In this document: one piece after another, positions 50,152-59,685 of the stretch
Numbering within the stretch: the stretch's first letter is position 1
Layout of the letters: every line of letters begins with the position of its first letter
Source: an uncultured bacterium
GTDB lineage: Bacteria; Bacillota; Clostridia; Oscillospirales; Ruminococcaceae
DNA: 64,000 bases
NCBI GenBank assembly: GCA_905214345.1
Contig: CAJMLV010000004.1
Location: forward strand, 1-64,000
Direction of reading: 5' to 3'
Notes under the pieces: generated by a model
What the model was told of the DNA's origin: nothing
What the model saw: only the letters and a program-made list of their open reading frames with translations
Database searches by the model: none
Position numbers and translations under genes: made by a program

Positions 50152-51102
50152 TTGGCCAAGTACATGCTCAAGCGTGTGCTGCACGCGCTGGTGACCTTGT
50201 GCATTGTCATCGTCATCGTCCTTGTGCTGCTGCGCCAGATGCCGATCGAGGGCTACTTCAACAATTTTGACAAACTCAGCGATGCGCAGATCAAGGTAGG
50301 CCTGCAGCAGCTTGGTTTGACCGACCCGCTGCCCAAGCAGGTGCTCAATTACTTTGTGCAGCTGCTGCATGGGGACCTGGGCACCTCCAACAAATACCGG
50401 GAAGGCTATTCCATTGCCAAGATCATCGCCCAGAAAGCCCCCATCTCCATCCAGATCGGGCTTATCAGCTTTGCGGTGTCCCTTGCGGTGGGCCTGCCCC
50501 TGGGCATCCTCATGGCCCGGTCCACCCGCACCCGCCTGAAGGTGTGGGACAAGATCGGTACCGTGCTCATCGTGGTGGTGCAGGCGGTTCCCTCGGCAGT
50601 GTACCACCTGCTGATCCAACTGTACGGCAGCGAACTTCTGGGTGTTTCCATGCTGTTCAATACCCGCAACGCCGCCACCTGGATTCTGCCTATCTTCTCC
50701 CTTTCCATCGGCAATATTGCTTATTACGCCATGTGGCTGCGCCGCTATATGGTGGACGAATCCAACAAGGATTATATCCGTCTGGCGCGGGCCAAGGGTG
50801 TGCCTGCCGCCCGCATCAGCCGCAGCCATGTGTTCCGCAATGCCATTGTGCCGCTGGTGCAGTACATTCCCAACTCCATCCTCTTCACCCTCATGGGGTC
50901 CCTGTATGTGGAAAGCCTGTATTCCATCCCCGGCATGGGCGGCCTGCTGGTGCAGGTCATCAAGCTGCAGGACAACACCATGGTGCAGGCGCTGGTTTTG
51001 ATCTACGCCTCCGTGTCGGTACTGGGCCTGCTCTTCGGTGACCTGCTCATGGCCCTGGTAGACCCGCGAATCAGTTTCACTGCAAAGGAGGGGGCGCGCT
51101 GA
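50152..51102 (+). CDS. Oligopeptide ABC permease (OppB/DppB-like)
   Basis: A 316-residue permease with six helices: KYMLKRVLHALVTLCIVIV first helix, an outer loop with GYFNNFDKLSDAQ, and the coupling loop RAKGVPAARISRSHVFRNAIVP. It likely starts at TTG 50152 behind AAAGGGGAAGGA; the ATG at 50164 is the alternative. It overlaps the next gene by one base (TGATG). Confidence 0.88.
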   Translation: MAKYMLKRVLHALVTLCIVIVIVLVLLRQMPIEGYFNNFDKLSDAQIKVGLQQLGLTDPLPKQVLNYFVQLLHGDLGTSNKYREGYSIAKIIAQKAPISIQIGLISFAVSLAVGLPLGILMARSTRTRLKVWDKIGTVLIVVVQAVPSAVYHLLIQLYGSELLGVSMLFNTRNAATWILPIFSLSIGNIAYYAMWLRRYMVDESNKDYIRLARAKGVPAARISRSHVFRNAIVPLVQYIPNSILFTLMGSLYVESLYSIPGMGGLLVQVIKLQDNTMVQALVLIYASVSVLGLLFGDLLMALVDPRISFTAKEGAR

Positions 51103-52130
51103 TGACATTCCGCAGCATGAAAACCGCACAGCTGGAAGCGGCGCTGAACGAAGAACTGAAAAAGCAGACCGACCCCACCGCCGCTTATGCGGACCTGCCG
51201 GAGGAGGAACTCTTTACCCCCGCCGACTTCGACCATTCCCGGGCGGAACGGGGCGGCTATTCCAACTATTCCTACTGGGGCGCCACCCTGCGTTCCTTCT
51301 TCAAGAATAAGGTGGCGGTGTTTTTCCTCTGTGTGATCGTGGTGGTGGTGGCCTTTACCTTCATCCAGCCCCTGCTGCCCGGCCAGCATGACCCCAAGAC
51401 CATCAACAACGACCCCGCCACCGGGGTGCAGATCATCAACCGCGCGCCGGACTCCGAATTCTGGTTCGGCACCAACTCCATCGGCCAGGACCTGTGGGCA
51501 CGCACCTGGGCAGGTACCCGCACCTCACTGGGCATCGGCCTGGCGGTGGCCTGCTTTGAAGCACTCTTCGGTACTTTTATCGGTGTGCTGTGGGGGTATG
51601 TGCGCAAGCTGGATACCTTCTTTACCGAGCTGTACAATATCTTCGATAACGTTCCCCAAACTCTGGTACTGATTTTGGTTTCCTACATCATGAACCCCGG
51701 CGTGGGCACCATCATTTTTGCTTTGTGCCTCACCGGCTGGCTGGGCATGGCCCGGTTCATCCGCAACCAGATCGTCATTATCCGGGACCGGGATTACAAC
51801 CTGGCGTCCCGCTGCCTGGGCACCACCACCGGCCGCATCGTCACCAAAAACCTGCTGCCGTATCTGGTTTCGGTCATTGCCCTGCGCATGTCCCTGGCCA
51901 TTCCCGCGGCCATCGGCAACGAGGTATTCGTTACTTATATCGGCATCGGCCTGCCCACCGACATTCCCTCCCTGGGCAACCTGGTCCAGGCGGGGCGCTT
52001 GCTCATGAGCCAGCCCAGCCTGCGCTACCAGCTGCTGTTCCCCACGGCGGTGCTGGCCCTCATCACCATCAGCCTGTACGTGGTCGGCAATGCTTTTGCG
52101 GATGCCGCCGACCCCAAAAATCATGTGTAA
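51102..52130 (+). CDS. Oligopeptide ABC permease (OppC/DppC-like)
   Basis: A 342-residue permease. A cytosolic N-terminal stretch of about 60 residues is followed by the first helix (KNKVAVFFLCVIVVVVAFTF), the outer motif FGTNSIGQDLWARTWAGTRTSL typical of OppC, and the coupling loop ASRCLGTTTGRIVTKNLLP. Confidence 0.9.
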   Translation: MTFRSMKTAQLEAALNEELKKQTDPTAAYADLPEEELFTPADFDHSRAERGGYSNYSYWGATLRSFFKNKVAVFFLCVIVVVVAFTFIQPLLPGQHDPKTINNDPATGVQIINRAPDSEFWFGTNSIGQDLWARTWAGTRTSLGIGLAVACFEALFGTFIGVLWGYVRKLDTFFTELYNIFDNVPQTLVLILVSYIMNPGVGTIIFALCLTGWLGMARFIRNQIVIIRDRDYNLASRCLGTTTGRIVTKNLLPYLVSVIALRMSLAIPAAIGNEVFVTYIGIGLPTDIPSLGNLVQAGRLLMSQPSLRYQLLFPTAVLALITISLYVVGNAFADAADPKNHV

Positions 52131-52143
52131 GGAGGACACCGTC

Positions 52144-53217
52144 ATGCAGCAAAACGATACGGTCCTTCTTTCTGTACAGGACCTCAACTTCAAGTTCACC
52201 CTGCGCGGGCAGACTCTCCACGCCATCCGGGGCATCTCCCTGGATGTGTACAAGGGCGAAAGCCTGGCCATTGTGGGGGAATCCGGTTCCGGCAAAAGCG
52301 TGCTGGTCAAGACCCTCATGGGCCTGAACGACCAGAACGGCTATATCGAAAGCGGCAAGATCCTGTACAACGGCCAGGACCTGGCCACTTTCACCAGCGA
52401 CAAGCAGTGGCAGGCCATCCGCGGCCGGGAATTTGCCATGGTCCTGCAGGACCCCATGACCAGCCTGAATCCCCTCAAGACCATCGGCTGGCAAATCAAG
52501 GAGGCGCTGGAACTTCACCAGGGCCTGCGTGGGGCTGCTGCGGATGCCGCCGTCTGCGAACTGCTGGCGGAAGTGGGCATCCCAGAACCCCAGCGCCGTG
52601 CCAAGCAGTATCCCCATGAATTCTCCGGCGGTATGCGCCAGCGTGTGGTCATCGCCATCGCCATGGCCTGCCGGCCCAAAATTCTGATCTGTGACGAGCC
52701 CACCACCGCCCTGGATGTGACCATCCAGGCCCAGATTCTGGGGCTCATTAAGAACATGCAGAAGAAATACGACCTGACCACCATCTACATCACCCATGAT
52801 CTGGGTGTGGTAGCCAACGTGGCCGACCGCATCGCCGTCATGTACGCCGGTGATATTGTGGAAGTGGGCCGCTGCGCCGAGGTGTTCTACGACCCCCGTC
52901 ATCCCTATACCTGGGCGCTGCTGTCCAGCCTGCCCCAGCTGGGGGTCAAGGGCGAACCCCTCTATTCCATCGAAGGCACTCCGCCCAACCTCTTCCATGA
53001 GGTACACGGCGACGCCTTCGCGCCGCGCAACCCCCAGGCGCTGAAGATCGACTTTGTCAAGCGCCCGCCCATGTTCGAGGTCACCCCCACCCACCGGGCA
53101 CGCACCTGGCTGCTGGACCCCCGGGCGCCCAAGGTGGAACCGCCCGAACACATCCGCGCCCTGCGGGAAAAGGGCCGCGCACTGAAACTGACAGGGGAGG
53201 GGACTGCCGATGCCTGA
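52144..53217 (+). CDS. Oligopeptide ABC ATPase (OppD-like)
   Basis: A 357-residue ATPase: Walker A VGESGSGKSV, signature FSGGMRQRVVIAIAMA, Walker B LICDEPTTALDVT and switch ITHDLGVVA. The C-terminal oligopeptide extension is present but lacks the usual CxxC cluster region (CP...C); only GVKGEPLYSIEGTPPN-type sequence is seen. AAGGAGG precedes the ATG at 52144. Confidence 0.9.
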   Translation: MQQNDTVLLSVQDLNFKFTLRGQTLHAIRGISLDVYKGESLAIVGESGSGKSVLVKTLMGLNDQNGYIESGKILYNGQDLATFTSDKQWQAIRGREFAMVLQDPMTSLNPLKTIGWQIKEALELHQGLRGAAADAAVCELLAEVGIPEPQRRAKQYPHEFSGGMRQRVVIAIAMACRPKILICDEPTTALDVTIQAQILGLIKNMQKKYDLTTIYITHDLGVVANVADRIAVMYAGDIVEVGRCAEVFYDPRHPYTWALLSSLPQLGVKGEPLYSIEGTPPNLFHEVHGDAFAPRNPQALKIDFVKRPPMFEVTPTHRARTWLLDPRAPKVEPPEHIRALREKGRALKLTGEGTADA

Positions 53218-54154
53218 TACACGCAAGAAACTGCTGGAACTGGACCATGTGCGGGTGCAGTTCGGCAAAAAGCGCCGTCCCTTTGTGGCGGTGAAGGATG
53301 TTTCCTTCGACATCTACCAGGGCGAGACCTTCGGCCTGGTGGGGGAATCCGGTTCCGGCAAGACCACCATCGGCCGTGCCATCATCCGGGCCAACCCGGT
53401 GGCAGCCGGTGAGATCCGCTTTGACGGCCGCCGCATTTCCGGCAAATTGTCGCCTCAGGAGGATCGCCAGGTCACCCGGGACATCCAGATGATCTTCCAG
53501 GACCCCATGAGTTCCCTGAACGAGCGCGCCAAGGTTGGCTATATCGTTTCCGAGGGGCTGTATGCCCCCGGGCACCATCTCACCGAGGAACAGCGCCGGG
53601 AAAAGGTAAACAAGGCACTTTCGGACGTGGGTCTGCTGCCGGAGTTTGCCTCCCGCTTCCCCCATGAATTTTCCGGCGGCCAGCGCCAGCGTATCGGGAT
53701 TGCCCGGGCGCTCATTATGGAGCCGAAATTCATCGTGGCGGACGAACCCATCTCCGCCCTGGATGTGTCCATCCGGGCCCAGGTGCTCAACCTGCTCTCC
53801 GCCTTACAGAAGGAGCGGGGACTGACTTATCTGTTCATTGCCCACGACCTCTCGGTGGTGCGGTTCATCTGTGACCGCATTGCGGTCATCCATAAGGGTG
53901 ATATTGTGGAGCTGGCCGAAAGCGAACAGCTGTTTGCCCATCCGCTGCACCCCTATACCCGGGCACTGCTGTCCGCCATTCCCCAGCCGGACCCCATTGC
54001 GGAGCGCAACAAGAAGCTGCTGGTGTACGACCCGTCCTGCCATGATTACACTCGGGACCTGCCCCAGTGGTGCGAGATCGAACCCGGCCATTTTGTGCTG
54101 GGCAACCAGAAGGAACTGGACGGCTACCGGGAATCCCTGGTCAAAGCCGAATGA
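53210..54154 (+). CDS. Oligopeptide ABC ATPase (OppF-like)
   Basis: A 314-residue ATPase: Walker A VGESGSGKTT, signature FSGGQRQRIGIARAL, Walker B VADEPISALDVS and switch IAHDLSVVRFI. It overlaps oppD by eight bases. The C-terminal end DYTRDLPQWCEIEPGHFVLG resembles the OppF tail. It completes the importer. Confidence 0.9.
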   Translation: MPDTRKKLLELDHVRVQFGKKRRPFVAVKDVSFDIYQGETFGLVGESGSGKTTIGRAIIRANPVAAGEIRFDGRRISGKLSPQEDRQVTRDIQMIFQDPMSSLNERAKVGYIVSEGLYAPGHHLTEEQRREKVNKALSDVGLLPEFASRFPHEFSGGQRQRIGIARALIMEPKFIVADEPISALDVSIRAQVLNLLSALQKERGLTYLFIAHDLSVVRFICDRIAVIHKGDIVELAESEQLFAHPLHPYTRALLSAIPQPDPIAERNKKLLVYDPSCHDYTRDLPQWCEIEPGHFVLGNQKELDGYRESLVKAE

Positions 54155-54174
54155 CCGCCGACAAGGAGGGCTCT

Positions 54175-55014
54175 ATGCAAGCCATTATCAATCGTTCCAT
54201 CTGCCCGTTGTATGACGAAGCGGCAGCCTGCGCCGCCAACCCGGGGGAAGCCTGCGTCACCGACGAAGCGTTGCTTGGCATGCCGGTGGAGATCACCGGG
54301 GAAGCTGACGAGCTGGGACGCCTTCCCATCAAGACCTTCTACGGCTATCCCGGCCGTGTACAGGCGCAAGACCTGGTGCAGGGCAAAGCCGCCGAATCCT
54401 TTATGGCGCTGCCCCAGAAAGTCGTGCTGCACAAAAACTTTGTGGATGTGCTGGCCGAGCCCAAGGTGCAGGGCGCGTATGTGATGACCGGAATTCCCCG
54501 GGGCGCCCGGCTGGCCATCTGCGGCGAAGCCGCCGACGGCTGGCAGCCGGTGCAGCTGCCCGACGGCCGCAAGGGCTATGTGTGCGAAAGCGCCCTGGAT
54601 ACCCTGTGGCAGGCTCCTTGCGCCGAGAACCACCGGGAACTGCGCAAGGCTCTGACCGCCGCCGCCCGCCTGTATGCAGGCACCCAGTACCGCTGGGGCG
54701 GCAAGACCCCCATGGGCATTGACTGCTCGGGGCTGTGCAGCATGGCATATCTGCTGTGCGGCATCGTCATCTGGCGGGACGCCCATATCAAGGAAGGTTA
54801 TCCCATCCATGAGATTCCCCTCTCCGAGATCCGCGCCGGGGACCTGCTCTATTTCCCGGGGCATGTGGCTATGTACCTGGGCGGCGGAGAATATATCCAT
54901 TCCACCGGCCGGGCGGGGGATAACGGCGTGACCATCAACAGCCTGTACCCCGAAGCCTCCAACTACCGGGCGGACCTGCCCGGGCAGATCACCGCCGTGG
55001 GCAGCTATTTCTGA
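54175..55014 (+). CDS. NlpC/P60 peptidase with SH3-like domains (YkfC-like)
   Basis: A 279-residue cysteine peptidase. Two SH3-like segments (about 1-150; one ends LPDGRKGYVCESALD) precede an NlpC/P60 domain: YAGTQYRWGGKTPMGIDCSG with the catalytic Cys, and GHVAMYLGGGEYIHSTG with the His. The same layout is found in YkfC, which cleaves gamma-D-Glu-L-diamino acid bonds in cell-wall peptides. There is no signal peptide, so it should act in the cytosol on peptides imported by the transporter encoded upstream. AAGGAGG precedes the ATG at 54175. Confidence 0.88.
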   Translation: MQAIINRSICPLYDEAAACAANPGEACVTDEALLGMPVEITGEADELGRLPIKTFYGYPGRVQAQDLVQGKAAESFMALPQKVVLHKNFVDVLAEPKVQGAYVMTGIPRGARLAICGEAADGWQPVQLPDGRKGYVCESALDTLWQAPCAENHRELRKALTAAARLYAGTQYRWGGKTPMGIDCSGLCSMAYLLCGIVIWRDAHIKEGYPIHEIPLSEIRAGDLLYFPGHVAMYLGGGEYIHSTGRAGDNGVTINSLYPEASNYRADLPGQITAVGSYF

Positions 55015-55046
55015 GCCTGCATTTCTGCCAAGACGCCGATATAACA

Positions 55047-55096
55047 AAACCACCCCTGCGCAGCGGCCTTCCGGTCGTTCTGCGCGGGGGTGGTTT
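55047..55096. terminator. Bidirectional terminator
   Basis: AAACCACCCCTGCGCAG (55047-55063) pairs with CTGCGCGGGGGTGGTTT (55080-55096). It ends both the peptide operon and pnp. Confidence 0.85.
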
Positions 55097-55125
55097 GATT
55101 TTACGGGTTACACGGGGCAGTCAGA

Positions 55126-57270
55126 TTACTGCTTGGCCTGCTCGGCGCGCTTCTTGGCGATGGCAGCCACAGCGTCCTTGCGGGACAGGTTGATGCGGCC
55201 CTGCTGGTCGATGTCGGTGACCATGACGTAGATGGGATCACCCACAGCCACAACGTCTTCCACGTGTTCCACGCGGTGGTCGTCCAGCTTGGAGATGTGA
55301 ACCAGGCCTTCTTTGCCCGGGGCAATCTCAACAAAGGCGCCGAAGTTCATCAGACGGGTCACGCGGCCCTTGTAGATGGCGCCCACTTCGGGATCTTCCA
55401 CAATGGTCTTGATGGTGGAGATGGCGCGCTTGGCATCGTCCAGATCAATGGCAGAGATGAAGACGTGGCCGTCCTCCTCAATGTCGATCTTGCAGTTGAA
55501 GTTGGCGCACATTTCCTGGATGACCTTGCCGCCCTTGCCGATGACGTCCTTGATCTTGTCAACGGGGATCTGCATGCTGAACATCTTGGGAGCGTACTTG
55601 GACAGTTCCTTGCGGGGCTCGGCAATGCAGGGCTTGATGATCTCGTCCAGAATGTACAGACGGCCCTTGCGGCACTTCTCCAGGGCTTCTTCCACGATCT
55701 CATAGGTCAGACCGTCGATCTTGATGTCCATCTGGATGGCGGTGATGCCGCGGCGGGTGCCGCCTACCTTGAAGTCCATGTCGCCGTGGAAGTCTTCCAC
55801 GCCCTGGATGTCCAGCATGGTCATCCAGCGGTCGCCTTCAGTGATCAGGCCGCAGGAGATACCGGCAACGGGAGCCTTGATGGGCACGCCGGCGTCCATC
55901 AGAGCCAGGGTGGAACCGCAGATGGAAGCCTGAGAGGTGGAGCCGTTGGAGGACATGATCTCAGACACGCAGCGGATGGTGTAGGGGAACTCCTCCATGG
56001 AGGGCAGAACGGGGATCAGAGCGCGTTCCGCCAGAGCGCCGTGGCCGATCTCGCGGCGGCCGGGGCTGCGGGGAGCGCGGGCCTCGCCGGTGGAGTACGG
56101 GGGCATGTTGTAGTGGTGGATGTAGCGCTTGGTGGGCATATCACCCAGGTCATCCATGGTCTGGGCGTCGCGGGTGGAGCCCAGAGTGCAGATGGTCAGG
56201 CTCTGGGTCTGGCCGCGGGTGAACAGGCCGGAGCCATGCACGCGGGGCAGCAGGCCCACTTCGGCGTTCAGGGGACGGATCTCGTTGATGCCGCGGCCGT
56301 CCACGCGCTTGCCTTCATCCAGCAGCCAGCGGCGCACCACGTACTTCTGCATCTTGTAGCTGATCAGGTCCAGGGTAGCGGCGTCCAGGTCGGGATGCTC
56401 TTCCGCAATCTTGTCCATAATGGGCAGCAGAGCGGCGTCGCGCACGTTCTTGTCGTCGGTGTCCATGGCGGCCTTGAACTCGTCCAGATGAGCGGCGCTG
56501 ATCTCCTTCAGCAGGTCGTAGTCCAGATCCATGGAGGTGAACTCGATCTTCGGCTTGCCGATCTCGGCCACGATGCCGTTGATGAAGGCCAGCATCTTCT
56601 TGATTTCGGCATGGCCGGCCTTGATGGCGGCCATCATGGTGGCTTCGTCCACCTCGTTGGCGCCGGCTTCGATCATCACGATCTTGTCCATGCTGGCGGC
56701 CAGGGTCAGGGACAGGTCGCTCACATCACGCTGGGCCTTGGTGGGGTTCAGCACGATCTCGCCGTCCACCAGGCCGACGGAGATGCCCGCGATGGGGCCC
56801 TTCCAGGGAATGTCGGACATGGCGATGGCCAGAGAAGCGCCGTTCATGCCGGCAATCTCGGCGGAGTTGTCCGGGTCTAGGCTCATGACGGTCATGGTCA
56901 CGCAGACGTCATTGCGCATGTCCTTGGGGAACAGGGGACGGATGGGACGGTCCACCACGCGGCTGGACAGGATGGCGTGTTCGCCGGGGCGGCCCTCACG
57001 GCGCATGAAGCTGCCGGGAATACGGCCGGCGGCGTACAGCTTTTCCTCGAACTCAACGCTTAGGGGGAAGAAGTCGATGCCGTCCCGGGGCTTTTCGCTC
57101 ATGGTCACGTTGCACAGCACGCAGGTCTCGCCATAGCGGATCATCGCGCTGCCGTTGGCCAGACCGCACAGCTTGCCGGTCTCCACCACGAACGGGCGCC
57201 CCGCAAAGGTGGTTTCGAACTTGCGGTAGTTGGGGAAGGTCTCTTTGCGGGAAGAAAATTCCAGTGCCAT
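55126..57270 (-). CDS. pnp: Polyribonucleotide nucleotidyltransferase (PNPase)
   Basis: A 714-residue 3'-5' phosphorolytic RNase. Two RNase PH domains are visible (first with FFPLSVEFEEKLYAAGRIPG, second with TRGQTQSLTICTLGSTRDAQ and EFPYTIRCVSEIMSSNGS, catalytic region FKVGGTRRGITAIQMDIK), then a KH domain (KIKDVIGKGGKVIQEM) and an S1 domain (GAIYKGRVTRLMNFGAFVEI). It degrades mRNA in the degradosome-like complex. GAAGGAG precedes the ATG at 57270. It follows rpsO with a terminator in between, the common bacterial order. Confidence 0.96.
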   Translation of the reverse strand: MALEFSSRKETFPNYRKFETTFAGRPFVVETGKLCGLANGSAMIRYGETCVLCNVTMSEKPRDGIDFFPLSVEFEEKLYAAGRIPGSFMRREGRPGEHAILSSRVVDRPIRPLFPKDMRNDVCVTMTVMSLDPDNSAEIAGMNGASLAIAMSDIPWKGPIAGISVGLVDGEIVLNPTKAQRDVSDLSLTLAASMDKIVMIEAGANEVDEATMMAAIKAGHAEIKKMLAFINGIVAEIGKPKIEFTSMDLDYDLLKEISAAHLDEFKAAMDTDDKNVRDAALLPIMDKIAEEHPDLDAATLDLISYKMQKYVVRRWLLDEGKRVDGRGINEIRPLNAEVGLLPRVHGSGLFTRGQTQSLTICTLGSTRDAQTMDDLGDMPTKRYIHHYNMPPYSTGEARAPRSPGRREIGHGALAERALIPVLPSMEEFPYTIRCVSEIMSSNGSTSQASICGSTLALMDAGVPIKAPVAGISCGLITEGDRWMTMLDIQGVEDFHGDMDFKVGGTRRGITAIQMDIKIDGLTYEIVEEALEKCRKGRLYILDEIIKPCIAEPRKELSKYAPKMFSMQIPVDKIKDVIGKGGKVIQEMCANFNCKIDIEEDGHVFISAIDLDDAKRAISTIKTIVEDPEVGAIYKGRVTRLMNFGAFVEIAPGKEGLVHISKLDDHRVEHVEDVVAVGDPIYVMVTDIDQQGRINLSRKDAVAAIAKKRAEQAKQ

Positions 57271-57427
57271 AGTGTTTTCTCCTTCATGGATATATTTCCA
57301 AGGCGCCTGTGCTTTGAGCAATAAATCCGGCGTCGCCCCGGCGTGACGCGGCGCTCGATTTACTGCACAAACCACGGTGTGCCCAAGTCCTGGGGAAAAT
57401 GGAGTGCAGAGAACCAGAAAATAATAG

Positions 57428-57460
57428 AAAAAGGCAGGGCGCATCGCAGTGCGCCCTGCC
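57428..57460 (-). terminator. rpsO-pnp intergenic terminator
   Basis: On the minus strand GGCAGGGCGCA (57450-57460) pairs with TGCGCCCTGCC (57433-57443), followed by TTTTT. The 204-base gap to pnp carries no other clear signal; pnp needs read-through or its own promoter, which I could not place. Confidence 0.85.
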
Positions 57461-57474
57461 CGTTTTGCCAAGAA

Positions 57475-57747
57475 TTACTTGCGCAGGCCCAGTTCAGCGA
57501 TCAGGGCGCGGTAACGGTTGATGTCCTTCTTCTGCAGATAGGCCAGCAGGTTACGGCGGCGGCCGACCATCTTGAACAGACCACGACGGCTGTGGTTGTC
57601 GTTCTTGTTGCTCTTCAGGTGCTCGGTCAGGTGATTGATGCGAGCGGTCAGCAGAGCGACCTGAACTTCCGGAGAACCGGTGTCACCCTCGTGGATGGCG
57701 GCTTTGGCGATGATGGGCTGCTTTTCAATGGCAGACTTCTGGCTCAT
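57475..57747 (-). CDS. rpsO: 30S ribosomal protein S15
   Basis: A 90-residue ribosomal protein: GDTGSPEVQVALLTARINHL, HSRRGLFKMVGRRRNLLAYL and the end ALIAELGLRK. It binds 16S rRNA early in 30S assembly. GAGAGGT precedes the ATG at 57747. The ~100-base leader (57748-57847) could bind S15 for feedback, as known in several bacteria; I see a small hairpin around CCCCATATTGGGG but cannot confirm the element. Confidence 0.97.
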   Translation of the reverse strand: MSQKSAIEKQPIIAKAAIHEGDTGSPEVQVALLTARINHLTEHLKSNKNDNHSRRGLFKMVGRRRNLLAYLQKKDINRYRALIAELGLRK

Positions 57748-57853
57748 GGGAAAATACCTCTCTTTCAAAAATTGGCCGACGGCACAGCAGCGGGCAACAA
57801 GGCGTCCCCAATATGGGGCATACACCCGGAACCGAACCGCGGTAACGCTAGTT

Positions 57854-57882
57854 ATTATATCATACGCCGACGTTATTGGCAA
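57854..57882 (-). promoter_or_regulatory. Promoter of rpsO
   Basis: On the minus strand TTGCCA (57877-57882), a 17-base spacer and TATAAT (57854-57859). Confidence 0.8.
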
Positions 57883-57921
57883 GCGCTTTTTTGCCGATGA
57901 AGGGCAAAATGAAAAAATGTT

Positions 57922-58719
57922 TCAGACTTTGCCCCGTCCGCAGCCCCATTTGCGGAAATACCGTCCCATGCTCACCAGCTGCATCTTGAAACGGCCGGCA
58001 TCCCGCATGGGGGCGCGGTGCCAGGCGTGTACCGCCCGGAACTGGGGCAGCAGATACACCTGCCCGCACTGCAGGGCTTTCTGGGTCAGGTCGGCATCCT
58101 CCACATACATGAAGTATTCCGGGTCGAACCCGCCGATTTTTTTGAACACATCGGTGCGCAGGGCGGCAAAGCTGCCGGTGCAGAACTCAATGGGGCGCGG
58201 TGCGCTCAGGTCCTCGTCCTGCATGGTGTAGTGGTCGTTGGCTTTGGCGAAAACGCCGCCCGGCATCCGGTCGGCCAGCTGGCGTGCCAGCAGCAGCCAG
58301 GGGGTGGGTTTGCGCCGGGGCAGATGCTGGATGCGCCCGTCCGGGAAATACAGCTGGGGGGTGGCCATGACCACCCCGGGGTGCTCCATCAGCCAGGCAG
58401 CCATACCGGTGAGCACATCATCCTGCAAAAGCACATCCGGGTTCAGGATGAAATGCACATCGCTGTCCAGTTCTTCCATCACCGAATTGTGCCCGCGGCC
58501 AAAACCTACGTTTTCCGGCAGGCAGCGTACCGTTACACGGTCGTCCCCGAAATCTTCAGCCGCCAGCTGCTTGCCGCAGCCGTCGGGGCTGGCGTTGTCC
58601 ACCACGAACAGGCGGAAATCCGGGGCGGAGGTGTGGGCCAGCACGCTGCGCACGGCGGCGCAGACTTCCTCGTAATCGCAGTACGCCACAATGCAGGCGC
58701 TGATTTTGGGGGCGCTCAT
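57922..58719 (-). CDS. Family 2 glycosyltransferase (rhamnosyltransferase-like)
   Basis: A 265-residue soluble GT2 enzyme: ISACIVAYCDYEEV, FVVDNASPDGCG, PENVGFGRGHN, ILNPDV (metal-binding region) and FMYVEDADLTQKAL, the ED-containing segment typical of WbbL-like rhamnosyltransferases. No membrane helix. Its ATG overlaps the metA stop by four bases, an odd pairing of envelope and methionine genes. Confidence 0.87.
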   Translation of the reverse strand: MSAPKISACIVAYCDYEEVCAAVRSVLAHTSAPDFRLFVVDNASPDGCGKQLAAEDFGDDRVTVRCLPENVGFGRGHNSVMEELDSDVHFILNPDVLLQDDVLTGMAAWLMEHPGVVMATPQLYFPDGRIQHLPRRKPTPWLLLARQLADRMPGGVFAKANDHYTMQDEDLSAPRPIEFCTGSFAALRTDVFKKIGGFDPEYFMYVEDADLTQKALQCGQVYLLPQFRAVHAWHRAPMRDAGRFKMQLVSMGRYFRKWGCGRGKV

Positions 58720-59663
58720 CGGCCGTTCTCCCGGCGGGAACCGAGAGCCTCCAGATTGCCCAGATCATAGGGGGTGTTCTGGTATACATAATAATTCAGC
58801 CAGTTGGTGTACAGTAGATACCCGTGGGCGCGCCAGCGGAACAGCGGGTCCCGGCTGGGATCGTCGTCGGGATAGTAGTTCACCGGTACATGGATCTCCC
58901 GTCCGGCGGCCACATCCCGGCGGTATTCCGCGTCCAGGGTGTATTTGTCGTATTCCGGGTGGCCGATCACAAAGATCTGCCGTCCCGATTCGGTGGAAAG
59001 CAGCATGGGACCGGCCACATCACTCTCGGCCAGGATGCGCAGGTCGGGGCAGGCATCAATGTCAGCCCGGTTCAGCCCGGCCCAGCGGCTGTGGGGGGCA
59101 TAGAATACCTCATCAAAGCCCCGCACCAGAGGGTTGGAGGGCCGGGTCACATGATGCTCGAACACGCCGAACATCTTTTCCGGCAGATGTACCTTGCGCA
59201 CCCCGTAATGGTAGTACAGCCCGGCCAGGGCGCCCCAGCACAGGTGAATGGTGGAGAAGACGTTCTCCTTGCTGTAATCCATGATCCGGCACAGCTCATC
59301 CCAGTAATCCACTTCGGGGTAATCCATATCCTCGATGGGGGCGCCGGTGATGATCAGCCCGTCAAAGCGCTGGTCCCGGATCTCATCAAAGGTCTTGTAG
59401 AAGGCCTGCATGTGCTCCTGGGGGGTATGGGTGGTGCTGTGGGTGGCCGTCTGCATGAAGGTCAGTTGCACCTGCAGGGGGCTGTTGGCCAGCAGACGGG
59501 CCAGCTGGGTCTCGGTGACGATCTTGGTGGGCATCAGATTCAGGATCAGGATGCGCAGCGGGCGGATGTCCTGCCCGCGGGCCCGTTCCTTGTGCATCAC
59601 AAAGACGTTCTCGTCCGAAAGGGCGCTGTAAGCAGGCAGGTCACGGGGAATAATAAGCGGCAT
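58716..59663 (-). CDS. metA: Homoserine O-acetyltransferase (MetA family)
   Basis: A 315-residue enzyme: LNLMPTKIVTETQLARLL, catalytic Cys in HLCWGALAGLYYHYG, and FVIGHPEYDKYTL with the His/Glu of the triad. The acyl-CoA pocket reads TGAPIEDMDYPEVDYW; the Glu after GAPI corresponds to the position where Glu gives acetyl-CoA use and Gly gives succinyl-CoA use, so acetylation is inferred. This fits the O-acetylhomoserine enzyme encoded just upstream. I chose the ATG at 59663, nine bases after GGGAG. Confidence 0.92.
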   Translation of the reverse strand: MPLIIPRDLPAYSALSDENVFVMHKERARGQDIRPLRILILNLMPTKIVTETQLARLLANSPLQVQLTFMQTATHSTTHTPQEHMQAFYKTFDEIRDQRFDGLIITGAPIEDMDYPEVDYWDELCRIMDYSKENVFSTIHLCWGALAGLYYHYGVRKVHLPEKMFGVFEHHVTRPSNPLVRGFDEVFYAPHSRWAGLNRADIDACPDLRILAESDVAGPMLLSTESGRQIFVIGHPEYDKYTLDAEYRRDVAAGREIHVPVNYYPDDDPSRDPLFRWRAHGYLLYTNWLNYYVYQNTPYDLGNLEALGSRRENGR

Positions 59664-59685
59664 GGGGGCCAACTCCCTTTGTCAG

